Assembly: GCA_031292375.1 (NCBI GenBank)
Contig: JARLHF010000024.1
Coordinates: 1 to 37,566, forward strand
Reading direction: 5' to 3'
Length of the DNA stretch: 37,566 nucleotides
From: Chlamydiales bacterium
GTDB lineage: Bacteria > Chlamydiota > Chlamydiia > Chlamydiales > VFKH01
Part shown: piece by piece, positions 1 through 9,039 of the stretch
How the letters are laid out: each line of letters opens with the position of its first letter
Numbering within the stretch: the first letter of the stretch is position 1
Notes under the pieces: model-generated
Seen by the model: only the letters and a program-made list of their open reading frames with translations
What the model was told of the DNA's origin: nothing
Databases searched by the model: none
Position numbers and translations under genes: made by a program

Positions 1-20
1 AATGACCTTTATTTTAGGAG

Positions 21-136
21 TGTTACCTATGTTGGTGAATCAGTTTATGTCTTTAAGATTAGAATTTTTATCTCTCATAAAGACAAAACTGTTACCTATG
101 TTGGTGAATCAAACTGTAACCTATGTGGGTGAATTG
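21..136 (+). repeat. Triplicated 22-bp repeat, IS-end-like
   Basis: A 22-bp unit beginning TGTTACCTATGTTGGTGAAT occurs at 21-42 and again, identical, at 90-111. A third copy with four changes lies at 115-136. Short repeated 20-22-bp blocks near an end are typical of IS21-family elements, so this is probably the terminal array of an insertion sequence whose body lies left of the window or has been lost. No transposase is visible here. The assignment to IS21 is inference; the repeats themselves are plain in the sequence. Confidence 0.6.
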
Positions 137-164
137 GACCACAAATCGTTATGTATAAAAGCAC

Positions 165-190
165 TCTCCGTGTCTCTGTGGCTCCGTGTT
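165..190 (+). repeat. Dispersed CTCCGTG-type repeat, left copy
   Basis: A 26-bp stretch built from TCTCCGTG/TCTCTGTG/GCTCCGTG units. A copy in the opposite orientation with three mismatches lies at 37375-37400. Similar 'CACGGAGACACGGAG' strings are scattered through many bacterial genomes next to orphan genes; that comparison is from memory. Confidence 0.5.
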
Positions 191-288
191 TCATTTATTT
201 TCGTTAGAGTCATTCCTATTCCTAATATACAACCAAAAAAACCAGCTTTAAATTTTAATGAACAATAGCTTAAGTTGTTAACAATAAA

Positions 289-1155
289 CTAGTTAAAAAT
301 CGAGCTGACGTTAAATATTTAAAGGCGATAGAAGAATAGTTTCGTGTACATCCCGTTTGTGCTCTCTTAGGGCCTCGCCAGGTTGGAAAAACAACGCTTG
401 CTAAAATATACCTTGAAAAGCATGCCAAAGAGAAGGTGTTATTTTTTGATTTAGAAGATCCAACAGATTTAGATAGGCTTGAAAATCCCATGCTTGCACT
501 TTCTAAGCCATCTTATGATTTTATTGTTATTAATGAGATCCAACGTAGGCCCGAACTTTTTCCTGTTCTTCGTGTATTAGTTGATAAAATGCAAGGTACA
601 CAGAAAATTTTAATTTTGGGTAGTGCCTCTCGTGACCTTATCCTTCAATCTTTAGAAACTTTAGCAGGACGTATTGGGTATATAGAAGTTATGCCATTTT
701 CTTTGGATGAGGTAGGGAAATTACCCTCTTTGTGGCTTCGAGGAGGTTATCCTAAAGCTTTTCTTGCAGCAAGTGATGAGGAGAGTTTCTTATGGCGCAA
801 GTCTTATATTACAACTTTTCTAGAAAGAGATATTTCATCCTTGGGATTTCAGATCCCTCCTCAGCAAATGAGACGCTTTTGGTTGATGTTAGCGCATTAT
901 CATGGGCAAATATTTAACGCAAGCGAACTTGGAAGGTTAGGGGCTGAGTTGGATTTATTGATTTTAAAAGATGGAAAGCGCTTGGGTTTTGAATTTAAAT
1001 ACACAGAGAGCCCCAAAATCACTAAATCGATGCATATTAGCTTAAATGATCTTGAGCTAGACCATCTCTATTTTATCTACCCAGGTGAGCACGAATTTCC
1101 ATTAAGCGAAAACATCTCTGCTCGTGGTATATACACAAACAAGCTCAAGAAGTAA
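289..1155 (+). pseudogene. Broken AAA_14/DUF4143 ATP-binding protein
   Basis: The frame encodes a Walker A motif GPRQVGKT at 370-393. It continues through a Walker B-like segment, the RGGYPKAFLA motif, the LERDI motif and a C-terminal ELDLL/FEFK nuclease-like block. This order is typical of orphan AAA_14 + DUF4143 proteins, which are usually around 380 residues. The reading frame has an in-frame TAG at 337-339, just before the Walker A strand, and I see no convincing start after it that keeps the P-loop; a GTG at 436 would exclude it. From the family pattern, about 90-100 residues are also missing between NASELGR and LGAELDLL (near 945), where the winged-helix and start of DUF4143 should be. 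The gene is therefore both interrupted and internally deleted. Its last codons contain half of the 36-bp palindromic repeat found elsewhere in the window. It converges on and overlaps the next gene by 11 bp. Confidence 0.7.
1130..1151 (+). repeat. Half copy of the 36-bp palindromic repeat
   Basis: The sequence TATACACAAACAAG followed by CTCAAGAA matches one arm and the centre of the hairpin repeat seen whole at 22259-22294 and 24646-24681. It overlaps the last codons of the broken ATPase gene. The second arm is absent. Confidence 0.5.
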
Positions 1156-3025
1156 GCTCCTGGATAGAGAACCTATAGGGAACTGTGCGCTTATCTAGTC
1201 CATAATAAGCCTTGGTGGCTTGCTGCTTGTTATGGGCATTCAAGGATAGTTGTACTTGTTCAGGATCATTTCCGCTATTGTGTATTTTCCTCTGTCTTTC
1301 AATAAGAGCGTAAAATTTAGGTACATCCTCTGAAGCTAGCATTGTTGAGAGTCGGTAAAGCTTGTCATAGCTGGTACCATAAAAGCTGTGATATTCGTTA
1401 TCAATGAAATAAATACCATCTTCTGCAATGATAAAATTAGAAAGGTGTAGATCTCCATAATGTGTTGCTTCGATGACTTTTACAAGCTCCTCCATCTCTT
1501 CAAAACGAATATTGCGAGAAGAGCGTTTAATTTCTTGGGCATAACATTCAAAATCTGTTGATGATATACCTAAATTATAGCCTATAGCGTTTGGTGAATA
1601 AGTTTCAAAGAGCACTTCATCTGCGGCATGCCACCTTTCTTCTGGCTTCATGACGGCAATTTTACGAGGGACTTTGATGTGGTGCGTTTGTAATTCTTCT
1701 ATTTTTTTTGCAATGCAATCTGTACCAGCAATGCGCTGAAAATAACCACCTTTTTTTCTATAGGAATTGCGCTCTGGAAGAGTATTAAACTCATCTTCTG
1801 TAAGCAAGCGCCCCTCTTTGCGCAAGTTTTTTAGATAGTTTCTAATGGTCTCTTTTGCCTGTACAGCATCCATGCTGACGCTTAAAAGGTCTACGCCAAA
1901 GGGTAAAGAGTTAGATGGAAGCCTCATACCAAGGCGGTTTAGCTTGGTAACAAGTTCTTCGTGTCCATAGATATTTGCGATAGTATATGCTTTTCTTTTT
2001 AGTTCTTCTGGAAGAGAAGAAAAAGCATCGTCTGCAAAATTTGTATTTCCTTGAAAAGCCGTTTTTAGCCAAAACTCACTTTCAGATAATACGTGTCCGC
2101 AGCGCTCCATTGCATCTAAAAGGGCATTTGCATCTCCTCCAGCGCCTCTTTGTAAAGCTATGGATAAAGCACTTTCTCCAGCTTCTGTGCAGATAGCGGC
2201 AAGTGCCGGATCTTGTTCGAGCATTAACTGAACAACTCTGGAAGGATGTTTTTTAGGTACGTCGGCATAATAATATCCCGCTCGTATCCAGTTTAAAAAG
2301 ACTTCTTGTTTAGATGGTCCCCAGTCAAGGCTCAAGTTTTGTTGCTGTATCATAGAATGAATTTCTTCAAAGTATTTTTCGCATACCCGGCAAATAGCTT
2401 GTGAATCTGGAGATATTAAAGCTTGTATAAATAGTTCAAAACTTATGAGAGAGGGGATGATAGAGGAAAGATTTAGGGCAGAGTCACTTGACTCAAGCAT
2501 TTTTATCAATGTAGATAATGCATCTTTAGAAGAGGGTTTATAAAGAGTTGTTCCCTTTGCTGTTTGGCAATGCTCTTTTACTAGGCGAACTTGCTTGCTT
2601 CCATTAACTTCTGTTTCCACAAAATAGAGTTTTTTCCAGTTTTCTGCGTTAAGAAGTTTGCATTGAGTACTTTCAAGAAAACTCTCTCTTATATGTTTAA
2701 AAGCAATTCTTCCCTTATGTCCTCTAAAAACTTTTTGTATGGTTATAGCTGCATGCTTTTTATGAATATAGGCTCGAAAAGCATTTTGTATGGTTGTTGC
2801 TGCTTGGCTTGTTATAGCATTATTTGGAATATTTATAGTTGCCATAGCAACAGCATCTACTCTTTGTATGAGGCCAAGCTTTTCCTTTATCCAATGAACA
2901 AGACGAGGGCCTAAGTAGCCAAATACAAATGCTAACCCCAATGTTCCAATACAAAGAGCTTTATTTTCTTGAAAGAATTGAGTTGCTGATATCATAAAAT
3001 ATATCTTTGTTTTTAAATTAATCAA
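1145..3025 (-). CDS. Membrane-anchored IQ-motif protein with kinase-like C-terminus
   Basis: 626 residues. One hydrophobic segment lies at about 24-40, followed by two tandem IQ (calmodulin-binding type) motifs with IQ at 79-80 and 96-97. The IQ blocks fit IQxxFRxxxxKK and IQxxFRGHKGR well. The middle (about 240-370) is helical and has stretches reminiscent of degenerate ankyrin repeats. The C-terminus carries YGDLHLSNF (523-531) and, 11 residues on, FIDNE (540-544). That pairing resembles the catalytic HGDxHxxN and metal-binding D of aminoglycoside/choline-kinase-type folds. IQ motifs are a eukaryotic feature, so a host-directed role is plausible, but this is inference; the N-terminus shows a membrane segment and no recognisable secretion signal. 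The start is uncertain: the first ATG is at 3025 and a second in-frame ATG lies 10 codons later; neither has a clear Shine-Dalgarno. Its 3' end overlaps the convergent ATPase pseudogene. Confidence 0.85.
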   Translation of the reverse strand: MINLKTKIYFMISATQFFQENKALCIGTLGLAFVFGYLGPRLVHWIKEKLGLIQRVDAVAMATINIPNNAITSQAATTIQNAFRAYIHKKHAAITIQKVFRGHKGRIAFKHIRESFLESTQCKLLNAENWKKLYFVETEVNGSKQVRLVKEHCQTAKGTTLYKPSSKDALSTLIKMLESSDSALNLSSIIPSLISFELFIQALISPDSQAICRVCEKYFEEIHSMIQQQNLSLDWGPSKQEVFLNWIRAGYYYADVPKKHPSRVVQLMLEQDPALAAICTEAGESALSIALQRGAGGDANALLDAMERCGHVLSESEFWLKTAFQGNTNFADDAFSSLPEELKRKAYTIANIYGHEELVTKLNRLGMRLPSNSLPFGVDLLSVSMDAVQAKETIRNYLKNLRKEGRLLTEDEFNTLPERNSYRKKGGYFQRIAGTDCIAKKIEELQTHHIKVPRKIAVMKPEERWHAADEVLFETYSPNAIGYNLGISSTDFECYAQEIKRSSRNIRFEEMEELVKVIEATHYGDLHLSNFIIAEDGIYFIDNEYHSFYGTSYDKLYRLSTMLASEDVPKFYALIERQRKIHNSGNDPEQVQLSLNAHNKQQATKAYYGLDKRTVPYRFSIQELTS

Positions 3026-3073
3026 TACTATTCTAAAGGATTATTCAATAAATTACAATCAACAAATTCCTCC

Positions 3074-3102
3074 TTGCTAGAAATAAAAATAAGTCGTAAT
3101 AT
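3074..3102 (+). promoter_or_regulatory. Sigma-70-type promoter for tRNA-Arg/ahpC
   Basis: TTGCTA at 3074-3079 and TAATAT at 3097-3102 are separated by exactly 17 bp. Transcription would begin about 9 bp before the tRNA. No other promoter is obvious between the tRNA and ahpC (43 bp), so the two are probably transcribed together. Confidence 0.55.
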
Positions 3103-3117
3103 GATGCCTCATTTTAG

Positions 3118-3191
3118 GCACCGGTAGCTCAATCGGATAGAGTACCCGGCTACGAACCGGGCGGTTAGTGGTTCGAATCCTCTCCGGTGCA
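3118..3191 (+). tRNA. tRNA-Arg (anticodon ACG)
   Basis: A full cloverleaf can be folded. The acceptor stem is GCACCGG (3118-3124) with CCGGTGC (3184-3190), plus discriminator A at 3191. The anticodon stem is CCCGG/CCGGG around loop CTACGAA, with anticodon ACG at 3152-3154, and the T loop is TTCGAAT. The first anticodon base A would be edited to inosine to read CGN codons. The T stem has one apparent T-T mismatch. The 3' CCA is not encoded. It lies 43 bp upstream of ahpC in the same direction. Confidence 0.95.
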
Positions 3192-3233
3192 GTTTTATTT
3201 TTAGAGTAAAAAGAGAATGTTAAGGAGAATATT

Positions 3234-3815
3234 ATGAGTGTTTTAGTTGGTAAAAAAGCTCCAGAATTTTCTGTATCAGCTGTTGTCAATGGCGTAATCG
3301 TTGATAGATACTCTCTTGCAGAAGCAAGAGATAAAAATGTTCTTCTTTTTTTCTACCCTCTTGACTTCACTTTTGTTTGTCCAACAGAGCTACATGCGTT
3401 CCAAGAGCGTTTAGAAGAGTTTGAGGCGCGTAACACACAGGTTATTGGCTGCTCTGTAGATAGCGTCTATTCTCACCTCGCATGGCTTGGTACTCCAAAG
3501 AATAAAGGTGGTATTGCGGGCATTGAGTACCCTTTACTCTCCGATTTGAATAAATCAGTTGCGCGCTCTTATGATGTGCTTTCAGAAGATGCAGGCGTTG
3601 CTTATCGCGGTTTATTCTTAATCGATCAAAAAGGTTTTGTAAAACACCAAATCGTCAATGATTTGTCTCTTGGTAGGTCTGTTGATGAGGCTCTTCGTGT
3701 AATTGATGCACTTACTTTTGTTGAAAAACATGGAGAAGTGTGCCCTGCTAATTGGAAGAGTGGCTCAAAAGGTATGAAGCCAAGTGCTGAGGGTCTTCAC
3801 GCTTATTTAAATTAG
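3234..3815 (+). CDS. ahpC: 2-Cys peroxiredoxin (AhpC/Prx1 type)
   Basis: 193 residues, the normal size for a typical 2-Cys peroxiredoxin, a cytosolic enzyme reducing H2O2, alkyl peroxides and peroxynitrite. The peroxidatic cysteine C49 sits in the motif FTFVCPTELHAF and the resolving cysteine C170 in GEVCPANWKSG. A third cysteine, C73, is in the IGCSVDS strand and is common in this family. The start is fixed by an AAGGAG ribosome binding site ending 7 bases before the ATG. The protein resembles chlamydial AhpC. No dedicated AhpF reductase is next door, so thioredoxin is the likely electron donor (inference). It follows the tRNA-Arg gene and probably shares its promoter. Confidence 0.95.
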   Translation: MSVLVGKKAPEFSVSAVVNGVIVDRYSLAEARDKNVLLFFYPLDFTFVCPTELHAFQERLEEFEARNTQVIGCSVDSVYSHLAWLGTPKNKGGIAGIEYPLLSDLNKSVARSYDVLSEDAGVAYRGLFLIDQKGFVKHQIVNDLSLGRSVDEALRVIDALTFVEKHGEVCPANWKSGSKGMKPSAEGLHAYLN

Positions 3816-3866
3816 CCCATTTTTCTGATTTGAATAAATCTACAGTAAAAACATATAGTTTCCTTA

Positions 3867-4000
3867 TTAGAGGAGATTTTGGGTAAGTTTTCAATTATTT
3901 TTGCGAAGTTCATATTTAAAAACTATAAACGAGTAAAAAAGATTGAAAAGTTGCCAGAAGATCCCTAAGATTGGGCAATTTAAACTCAAAACTTAGGTTA
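3867..4000 (+). repeat. Foldback (MITE-like) repeat, left-truncated copy
   Basis: This stretch aligns without gaps to 11858-11991. The differences I could identify, about fifteen, are all transitions. The right terminal inverted repeat, ending ACTTAGGTTA at 4000, is present. The left one, expected before 3867, is missing. The internal hairpin arms TTTTCAATT and GATTGAAAA are kept. The element ends directly against the enolase ribosome binding site (GGAG at 4001-4004), so the enolase leader RNA contains it or its promoter lies in it. Confidence 0.75.
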
Positions 4001-4001
4001 G

Positions 4002-5306
<1,305 letters not shown>

Positions 5307-5351
5307 GCTTCTTGCGTAATTACATTTACTCAAAAAATTTCAATTAAAAGA

Positions 5352-5375
5352 AGAGGCAGTCTATCGACCGCCTCT
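5352..5375 (+). terminator. Hairpin downstream of eno
   Basis: AGAGGCAGTC and GACCGCCTCT form a 10-bp stem with one wobble pair and a TATC loop, 46 bases after the enolase stop. Only a short T run follows, so termination may be weak or the hairpin may serve convergent transcripts. Confidence 0.55.
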
Positions 5376-5391
5376 AGGCTTTAAGAGCATT

Positions 5392-5601
5392 TTAGAAGGA
5401 GACCCGAAGGCTTCCTTCGATGAGAAGAATTTCACTATCTCCTCTTGCCTCATTGAGAGACGCTCCTAGCGAAAAACCTGATTTAACAAGAAGCTCAAAA
5501 GGTAGATAGCCAAAGGCCTTCTTTTCTTTTGTAACTTCTGTATCAAGTGCGAGTATGTTTGTCTCATTACTCACAGTTACTCTCCAATGTACTGAGGACA
5601 C
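5392..5601 (-). CDS. Doubtful 69-codon ORF, possible outer-membrane protein remnant
   Basis: A GTG-started frame of 69 codons ends in SEILLIEGSLRVSF. The alternating hydrophobic pattern and terminal phenylalanine look like the last strand of an outer-membrane beta-barrel. In the same frame a TAG lies 24 bases upstream of the GTG, and I see no signal peptide or good ribosome binding site. It may be the 3' scrap of a larger barrel gene. It could also be a chance ORF; no family is recognised. Confidence 0.25.
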   Translation of the reverse strand: MSSVHWRVTVSNETNILALDTEVTKEKKAFGYLPFELLVKSGFSLGASLNEARGDSEILLIEGSLRVSF

Positions 5602-5942
5602 TACATAAAGTTGGTATAATAACTACTCATTACAAAGCATTTCCTTAACTCCTCCATGTTATCAAAGAATGCATTAACAAGTTTTTTATATTACCTCCTT
5701 CAAGGTGGGTTCTCATTATTTTTTCTAATCTTGCATACGGCTACTGTTTTAAGTTGTTAACAACTTAAAGTTTAAGTATTGCAAGTCCAATTGTTAATTT
5801 AAATTAGGTAAGATGTCTTAACCTAAAATTTCAAAATCTTAAAGAGCGTGGCTTCGAGCATGACTAATAGACTTAAGTTCACCTCCCTTTTTGCTCTATC
5901 GTTCCACTATTTTTAAGAGCGAGTTCTTAATTAAAAAATAAA
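5602..5942. other. Gene-free region with a 22-bp perfect palindrome
   Basis: No supported gene. It is AT-rich and contains a perfect 22-bp inverted repeat at 5748-5769, with arms TTTAAGTTGTT and AACAACTTAAA and no loop. The first 15 bases of its core recur at 270-284. A second imperfect palindrome around GGTAAGATGTCTTAACC lies near 5806-5822. These could be protein-binding sites or repeat remnants. Confidence 0.5.
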
Positions 5943-5974
5943 AAACTCTAAAACTAAAAAACCCAAAGTGGGTT
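5943..5974 (-). terminator. Rho-independent terminator for the 6028-6723 gene
   Basis: On the minus strand AACCCA-CTT-TGGGTT forms a 6-bp stem with a 3-base loop, followed by a run of six T and further T-rich sequence. It lies about 55 bases after the stop of the gene on that strand. Confidence 0.65.
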
Positions 5975-6027
5975 GACCTAATCTGTAGCAACAAATCAAA
6001 ATTTAAGCAAGAAAATATTAAATTATT

Positions 6028-6723
6028 TTATTTTAATTGTTGCGTAACATAATTTTCTAAACAACAAGAACCTTTTTGAAAAACCATTTGAATTTTCTGA
6101 AAGGCGCTATTGTTTTTTTCATCATCAGCAAATTTTTGCCACATTTTCCAAGTATTCGTTTCTTCTTGTGGAAGTTGTAACTCATGGTAAAGAGATGCAA
6201 GGCGTAGTAAATTACAACCGTAAAGAAGAGCATAAGAAGGCTTGTCTTTCAAATCTTCACTGAGTGATAAGGTGGAATTTAGCGCTTCTTGGTAGTTTTT
6301 TATGCCAATTAAAAGGGATGTTTCCGAATAGAGTTTGTAGGCATTATCTGTAGAGATGGATCTTTTTAGTGCGGCCTCCGCATAGGGCTTTGCTTGTAAC
6401 CAATCATCTTTATAGATGAGTTCATTTGCAAGTGTTGCATCATAATATACCTGTAATCTGGAAGAGTCATTGAGCAAACTTTTTAAGTGATCAAAAGATG
6501 TAATTTCTTGAGAGTTTGCCTTTAGTTTTGCCATAGTTGCTTTTGCATCAAGAAAAGAAGATATAGACTGTTCTGGTGTTGAAAGAAAAAAGCGATAGAG
6601 TAAAAATAAGAGAGACCCAAGACCCACAGACGTATAGAGAATGGTTTTTCCCCATTTAGAGAGGAACTCTTCTAGAAAATGATTTTGTTCTAGAGGAATA
6701 GAAATTTTGTCGCTCTTGTTCAT
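6028..6723 (-). CDS. Single-pass membrane protein with TPR-like helical domain
   Basis: 231 residues from the ATG at 6723; a TTG three codons earlier is a weaker alternative. A short polar N-terminus is followed by one strong membrane segment (about residues 28-45, VGLGSLLFLLYRFFL). A wholly helical remainder then contains alanine/leucine pairs spaced like tetratricopeptide repeats, for example residues about 100-180. The layout resembles YfgM/TPR_21-type anchored proteins, which act as periplasmic scaffolds or chaperones, but I cannot assign a family. Two adjacent cysteines (SCC) lie near the C-terminus. It is divergent from parB, the two starts being about 63 bp apart, and is followed by a good terminator. 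Confidence 0.8.
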   Translation of the reverse strand: MNKSDKISIPLEQNHFLEEFLSKWGKTILYTSVGLGSLLFLLYRFFLSTPEQSISSFLDAKATMAKLKANSQEITSFDHLKSLLNDSSRLQVYYDATLANELIYKDDWLQAKPYAEAALKRSISTDNAYKLYSETSLLIGIKNYQEALNSTLSLSEDLKDKPSYALLYGCNLLRLASLYHELQLPQEETNTWKMWQKFADDEKNNSAFQKIQMVFQKGSCCLENYVTQQLK

Positions 6724-6786
6724 AATGATCAATCCATTATATTGTATTTGGCAGAATCATATACAAAACATAAAAAGTTGTACAGT

Positions 6787-7611
6787 ATGGATGCAGAACT
6801 TTTAGAAATTACGGATGAATTTTGCGTTATTTCTTTGCAAAAGATACGTATTAATCCGTATCAGCCAAGAAGAATTTTTAATGATGAGGAGCTTTGTGAG
6901 CTTGCAGAATCGATAAAGTCTATTGGCTTGATTCAACCCATCGTCGTGCGCTCTCTTGAGTCTGAAACAGGATTATTTGAATTAGTCGCAGGTGAGCGCA
7001 GATTTAGGGCGTCTCAAAAAGCAGGTCTCAAGACAATACCAGCTGTTGTTAGAAAATACTCCTCTATGCAGTCTGCAGAGGCTGCCCTTATTGAAAATAT
7101 GCAACGGGTAGACCTTAATCCTATTGAAATTGCAAGTGCAATTCGCTCTATTATGCTTCAGTTTGAATTGAAGCAAGAAGAAGTTGCAAATAAGGTAGGC
7201 AAAAAGCGCTCAACGATTGCAAATTACTTGCGCTTGCTTTCGCTACCAAAAGTAATTCAGGATACTCTCTCTTCTCAGAGAATATCGATGGGGCATGCAA
7301 AGGTGATTCTCTCTTTAGAACATATACATCATCAGTTGTTGCTTCATGAAAAAATTCTCAATGATTCTTTAACAGTACGAGAAGCAGAAGAGATATGTAA
7401 AAAATTGCAAACGCACTCTGAAGAGGGCTCTGCAGCTCAAAATACACATAATATTCACTTAGAAGATCTTGCAAAAAGGCTGCAAGATGCATTTGGAACA
7501 AGAGTAGACTTGATCGAGGGTAAAAAAGAAAGCGGTCGTATTACTATCCACTATCATAATTATGATGACCTTGACAGATTACTTCAATGCATGATGCTTA
7601 AGGATGGTTGA
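6787..7611 (+). CDS. parB: ParB/Spo0J chromosome-partition protein
   Basis: 274 residues from the ATG at 6787. The frame is open further upstream to a TTG at 6742, but the family start is close to the conserved INPYQPRR block, so the internal ATG is preferred. Seen in order: ParB N-terminal CTP-binding domain with GERRFRA (69-75) and ENMQRVDLNPIE (103-114), then a helix-turn-helix (about 128-153, EVANKVGKKRSTIANYLRLL) that would bind parS. The C-terminal dimerisation part is shorter and less conserved. The protein resembles chlamydial ParB. No parA is in the window. Its last 14 bases overlap the convergent efflux gene. I did not find a parS site. Confidence 0.93.
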   Translation: MDAELLEITDEFCVISLQKIRINPYQPRRIFNDEELCELAESIKSIGLIQPIVVRSLESETGLFELVAGERRFRASQKAGLKTIPAVVRKYSSMQSAEAALIENMQRVDLNPIEIASAIRSIMLQFELKQEEVANKVGKKRSTIANYLRLLSLPKVIQDTLSSQRISMGHAKVILSLEHIHHQLLLHEKILNDSLTVREAEEICKKLQTHSEEGSAAQNTHNIHLEDLAKRLQDAFGTRVDLIEGKKESGRITIHYHNYDDLDRLLQCMMLKDG

Positions 7612-9025
7612 GGACGGGAAGTGTGCATTGCCAGCCACCACCAAGCGCCTTGTAAAGCAAAATAAGATGATTAGTTAATTGAATCCTGCTTTGCAGGAGA
7701 TCATTTTCAGTGGTGAGTAGATCCTCTTTTGCTTGAATCACATTCAAATAGGAAACAAGACCCTCTTGGAAAATTAATTTCATATTTTTGTAAATAGAGT
7801 GTTTGTTTTCTACTTCAATTTGAAGAAGCATGTATTCTGTTTTCCCATCATTGTAGGCAATAAGAGCATTTTCTACGTCTTGAAAAGCGGTTAATATAGC
7901 CTTTATATAGTTGTAAAAGGCTTCTTGATGCTTGCCTTCCGATGATTTAACGTAACCTGCAACGTGTCCTCCAGAAAATAGTGGCCAGCTGATATTGAAG
8001 CCGTATACACTATTATTATTTACAGCATTTGCAAAAGTTTTTAGTTGCTGACTTAATTGTCCATCTGAGCCTGTTAAACCAAGTTTTGGGAAGTATTCAG
8101 CCACGGCAACACCCACATTTGCTGTTGCTTCCATAAGTTCTCGCTCAGCTTGTCTGACATCTGGCCTTCTGAGAAGCAGGGTAGATGGAAGGCCTATGGG
8201 AATATTGCAAGGAAGAGATGGCATAGGATGCTGGACTGAAAGAGCACAATTTAAGCTTCCTGGAAGTTTTCCAAGAATAAGGGCAATGCGATTTTCTGTT
8301 TGAAGAAGATTTGTTCTTAACCCAGGTATGTTTGCTTCCATATCTGCAAGGGATGCTTTTGCTCTGGCAACATCGACATTGCTTGCAAGAGCTTCATTTT
8401 CTTCTGATTGTTTCATGAAAAGCTTTTCTTTTTGCAATTCGACCATTTGGTTCATGATGCAGAGTTGTTCTTGTATTCCTCGAAATTCGATATAGTTTCT
8501 TGCTGTTTCTGAAATGAGCGAAATTAATACAAGGCGCGACTTTTCAACATGAGACCCATAGTTTGCAAGAGAGGATTCGATGGATCTTTTTCTTCCCCCA
8601 AAAATATCTAATTCCCAGATGGCATCAAAGTGCGCATCGTATAGGGCGTAGCTTTGATCTATTGTAAGATAGGGAAATGATTGGCTTAAAGCAAATTGTT
8701 GCGCACCTGCGGACAAATCAATACGAGGGAACATAGGAGCCTTTGTTGCTACATAAAGGCCTCTTGCATAGCGTACCTTTGCAAGGGCTATCTTGAGATC
8801 CAAATTACATTTAATGGCTTGGGTGATTAAATAATTGAGCATAGGATCATGAAATGTACTCCACCACTCAACCCAGGGCTCCTTTTGATACTCTTGACAA
8901 GATTTTTCTATCCAACGCTCTGGAATTTGCACTTTTGGTCTTTCGTAATCAGGTCCAACGGTGCATCCATGTAAAAAAAGAAGTAATGTAAGAGTCATAA
9001 TAATGAATGTCAGACTTTTTTTCAT
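7598..9025 (-). CDS. Outer-membrane efflux lipoprotein (NodT/OprM family)
   Basis: 475 residues. The N-terminus MKKSLTFIIMTLTLLLFLHGC is a lipoprotein signal with lipobox LHGC (C21). It is followed directly by TVGPDYERPKVQIPERW, the hallmark of NodT-type outer-membrane factors. Two OEP repeats follow, rich in helix heptads, with LLRRPDVRQAERELMEATANVGVA in the middle (a highly conserved family motif). It would form the outer-membrane trimeric channel for the EmrAB-type pump encoded just upstream in the same operon. Its ribosome binding site (AGGGA) lies in the 14-bp gap after emrB. The 3' end runs 14 bp into parB from the opposite strand, leaving no room for a separate terminator. Confidence 0.92.
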   Translation of the reverse strand: MKKSLTFIIMTLTLLLFLHGCTVGPDYERPKVQIPERWIEKSCQEYQKEPWVEWWSTFHDPMLNYLITQAIKCNLDLKIALAKVRYARGLYVATKAPMFPRIDLSAGAQQFALSQSFPYLTIDQSYALYDAHFDAIWELDIFGGRKRSIESSLANYGSHVEKSRLVLISLISETARNYIEFRGIQEQLCIMNQMVELQKEKLFMKQSEENEALASNVDVARAKASLADMEANIPGLRTNLLQTENRIALILGKLPGSLNCALSVQHPMPSLPCNIPIGLPSTLLLRRPDVRQAERELMEATANVGVAVAEYFPKLGLTGSDGQLSQQLKTFANAVNNNSVYGFNISWPLFSGGHVAGYVKSSEGKHQEAFYNYIKAILTAFQDVENALIAYNDGKTEYMLLQIEVENKHSIYKNMKLIFQEGLVSYLNVIQAKEDLLTTENDLLQSRIQLTNHLILLYKALGGGWQCTLPVLNHP

Positions 9026-9039
9026 GATCGTTCCCTATT

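Noticed and set aside
21-136. CRISPR array
   Set aside because: Only three copies, with spacers of 47 and 3 bases, and no cas gene; the pattern fits an IS end.
2-268. 88-codon ORF on the plus strand at the left edge
   Set aside because: It is made of the 22-bp repeats and the CTCCGTG repeat, with no ribosome binding site or family resemblance.
3077-3289. Minus-strand ORF across the tRNA-Arg
   Set aside because: It runs through the tRNA and the ahpC start; it is antisense noise.
3867-4000. Metabolite riboswitch upstream of enolase
   Set aside because: A second copy with terminal inverted repeats lies in front of an unrelated gene, which fits a mobile foldback element better; no known riboswitch core is recognisable.
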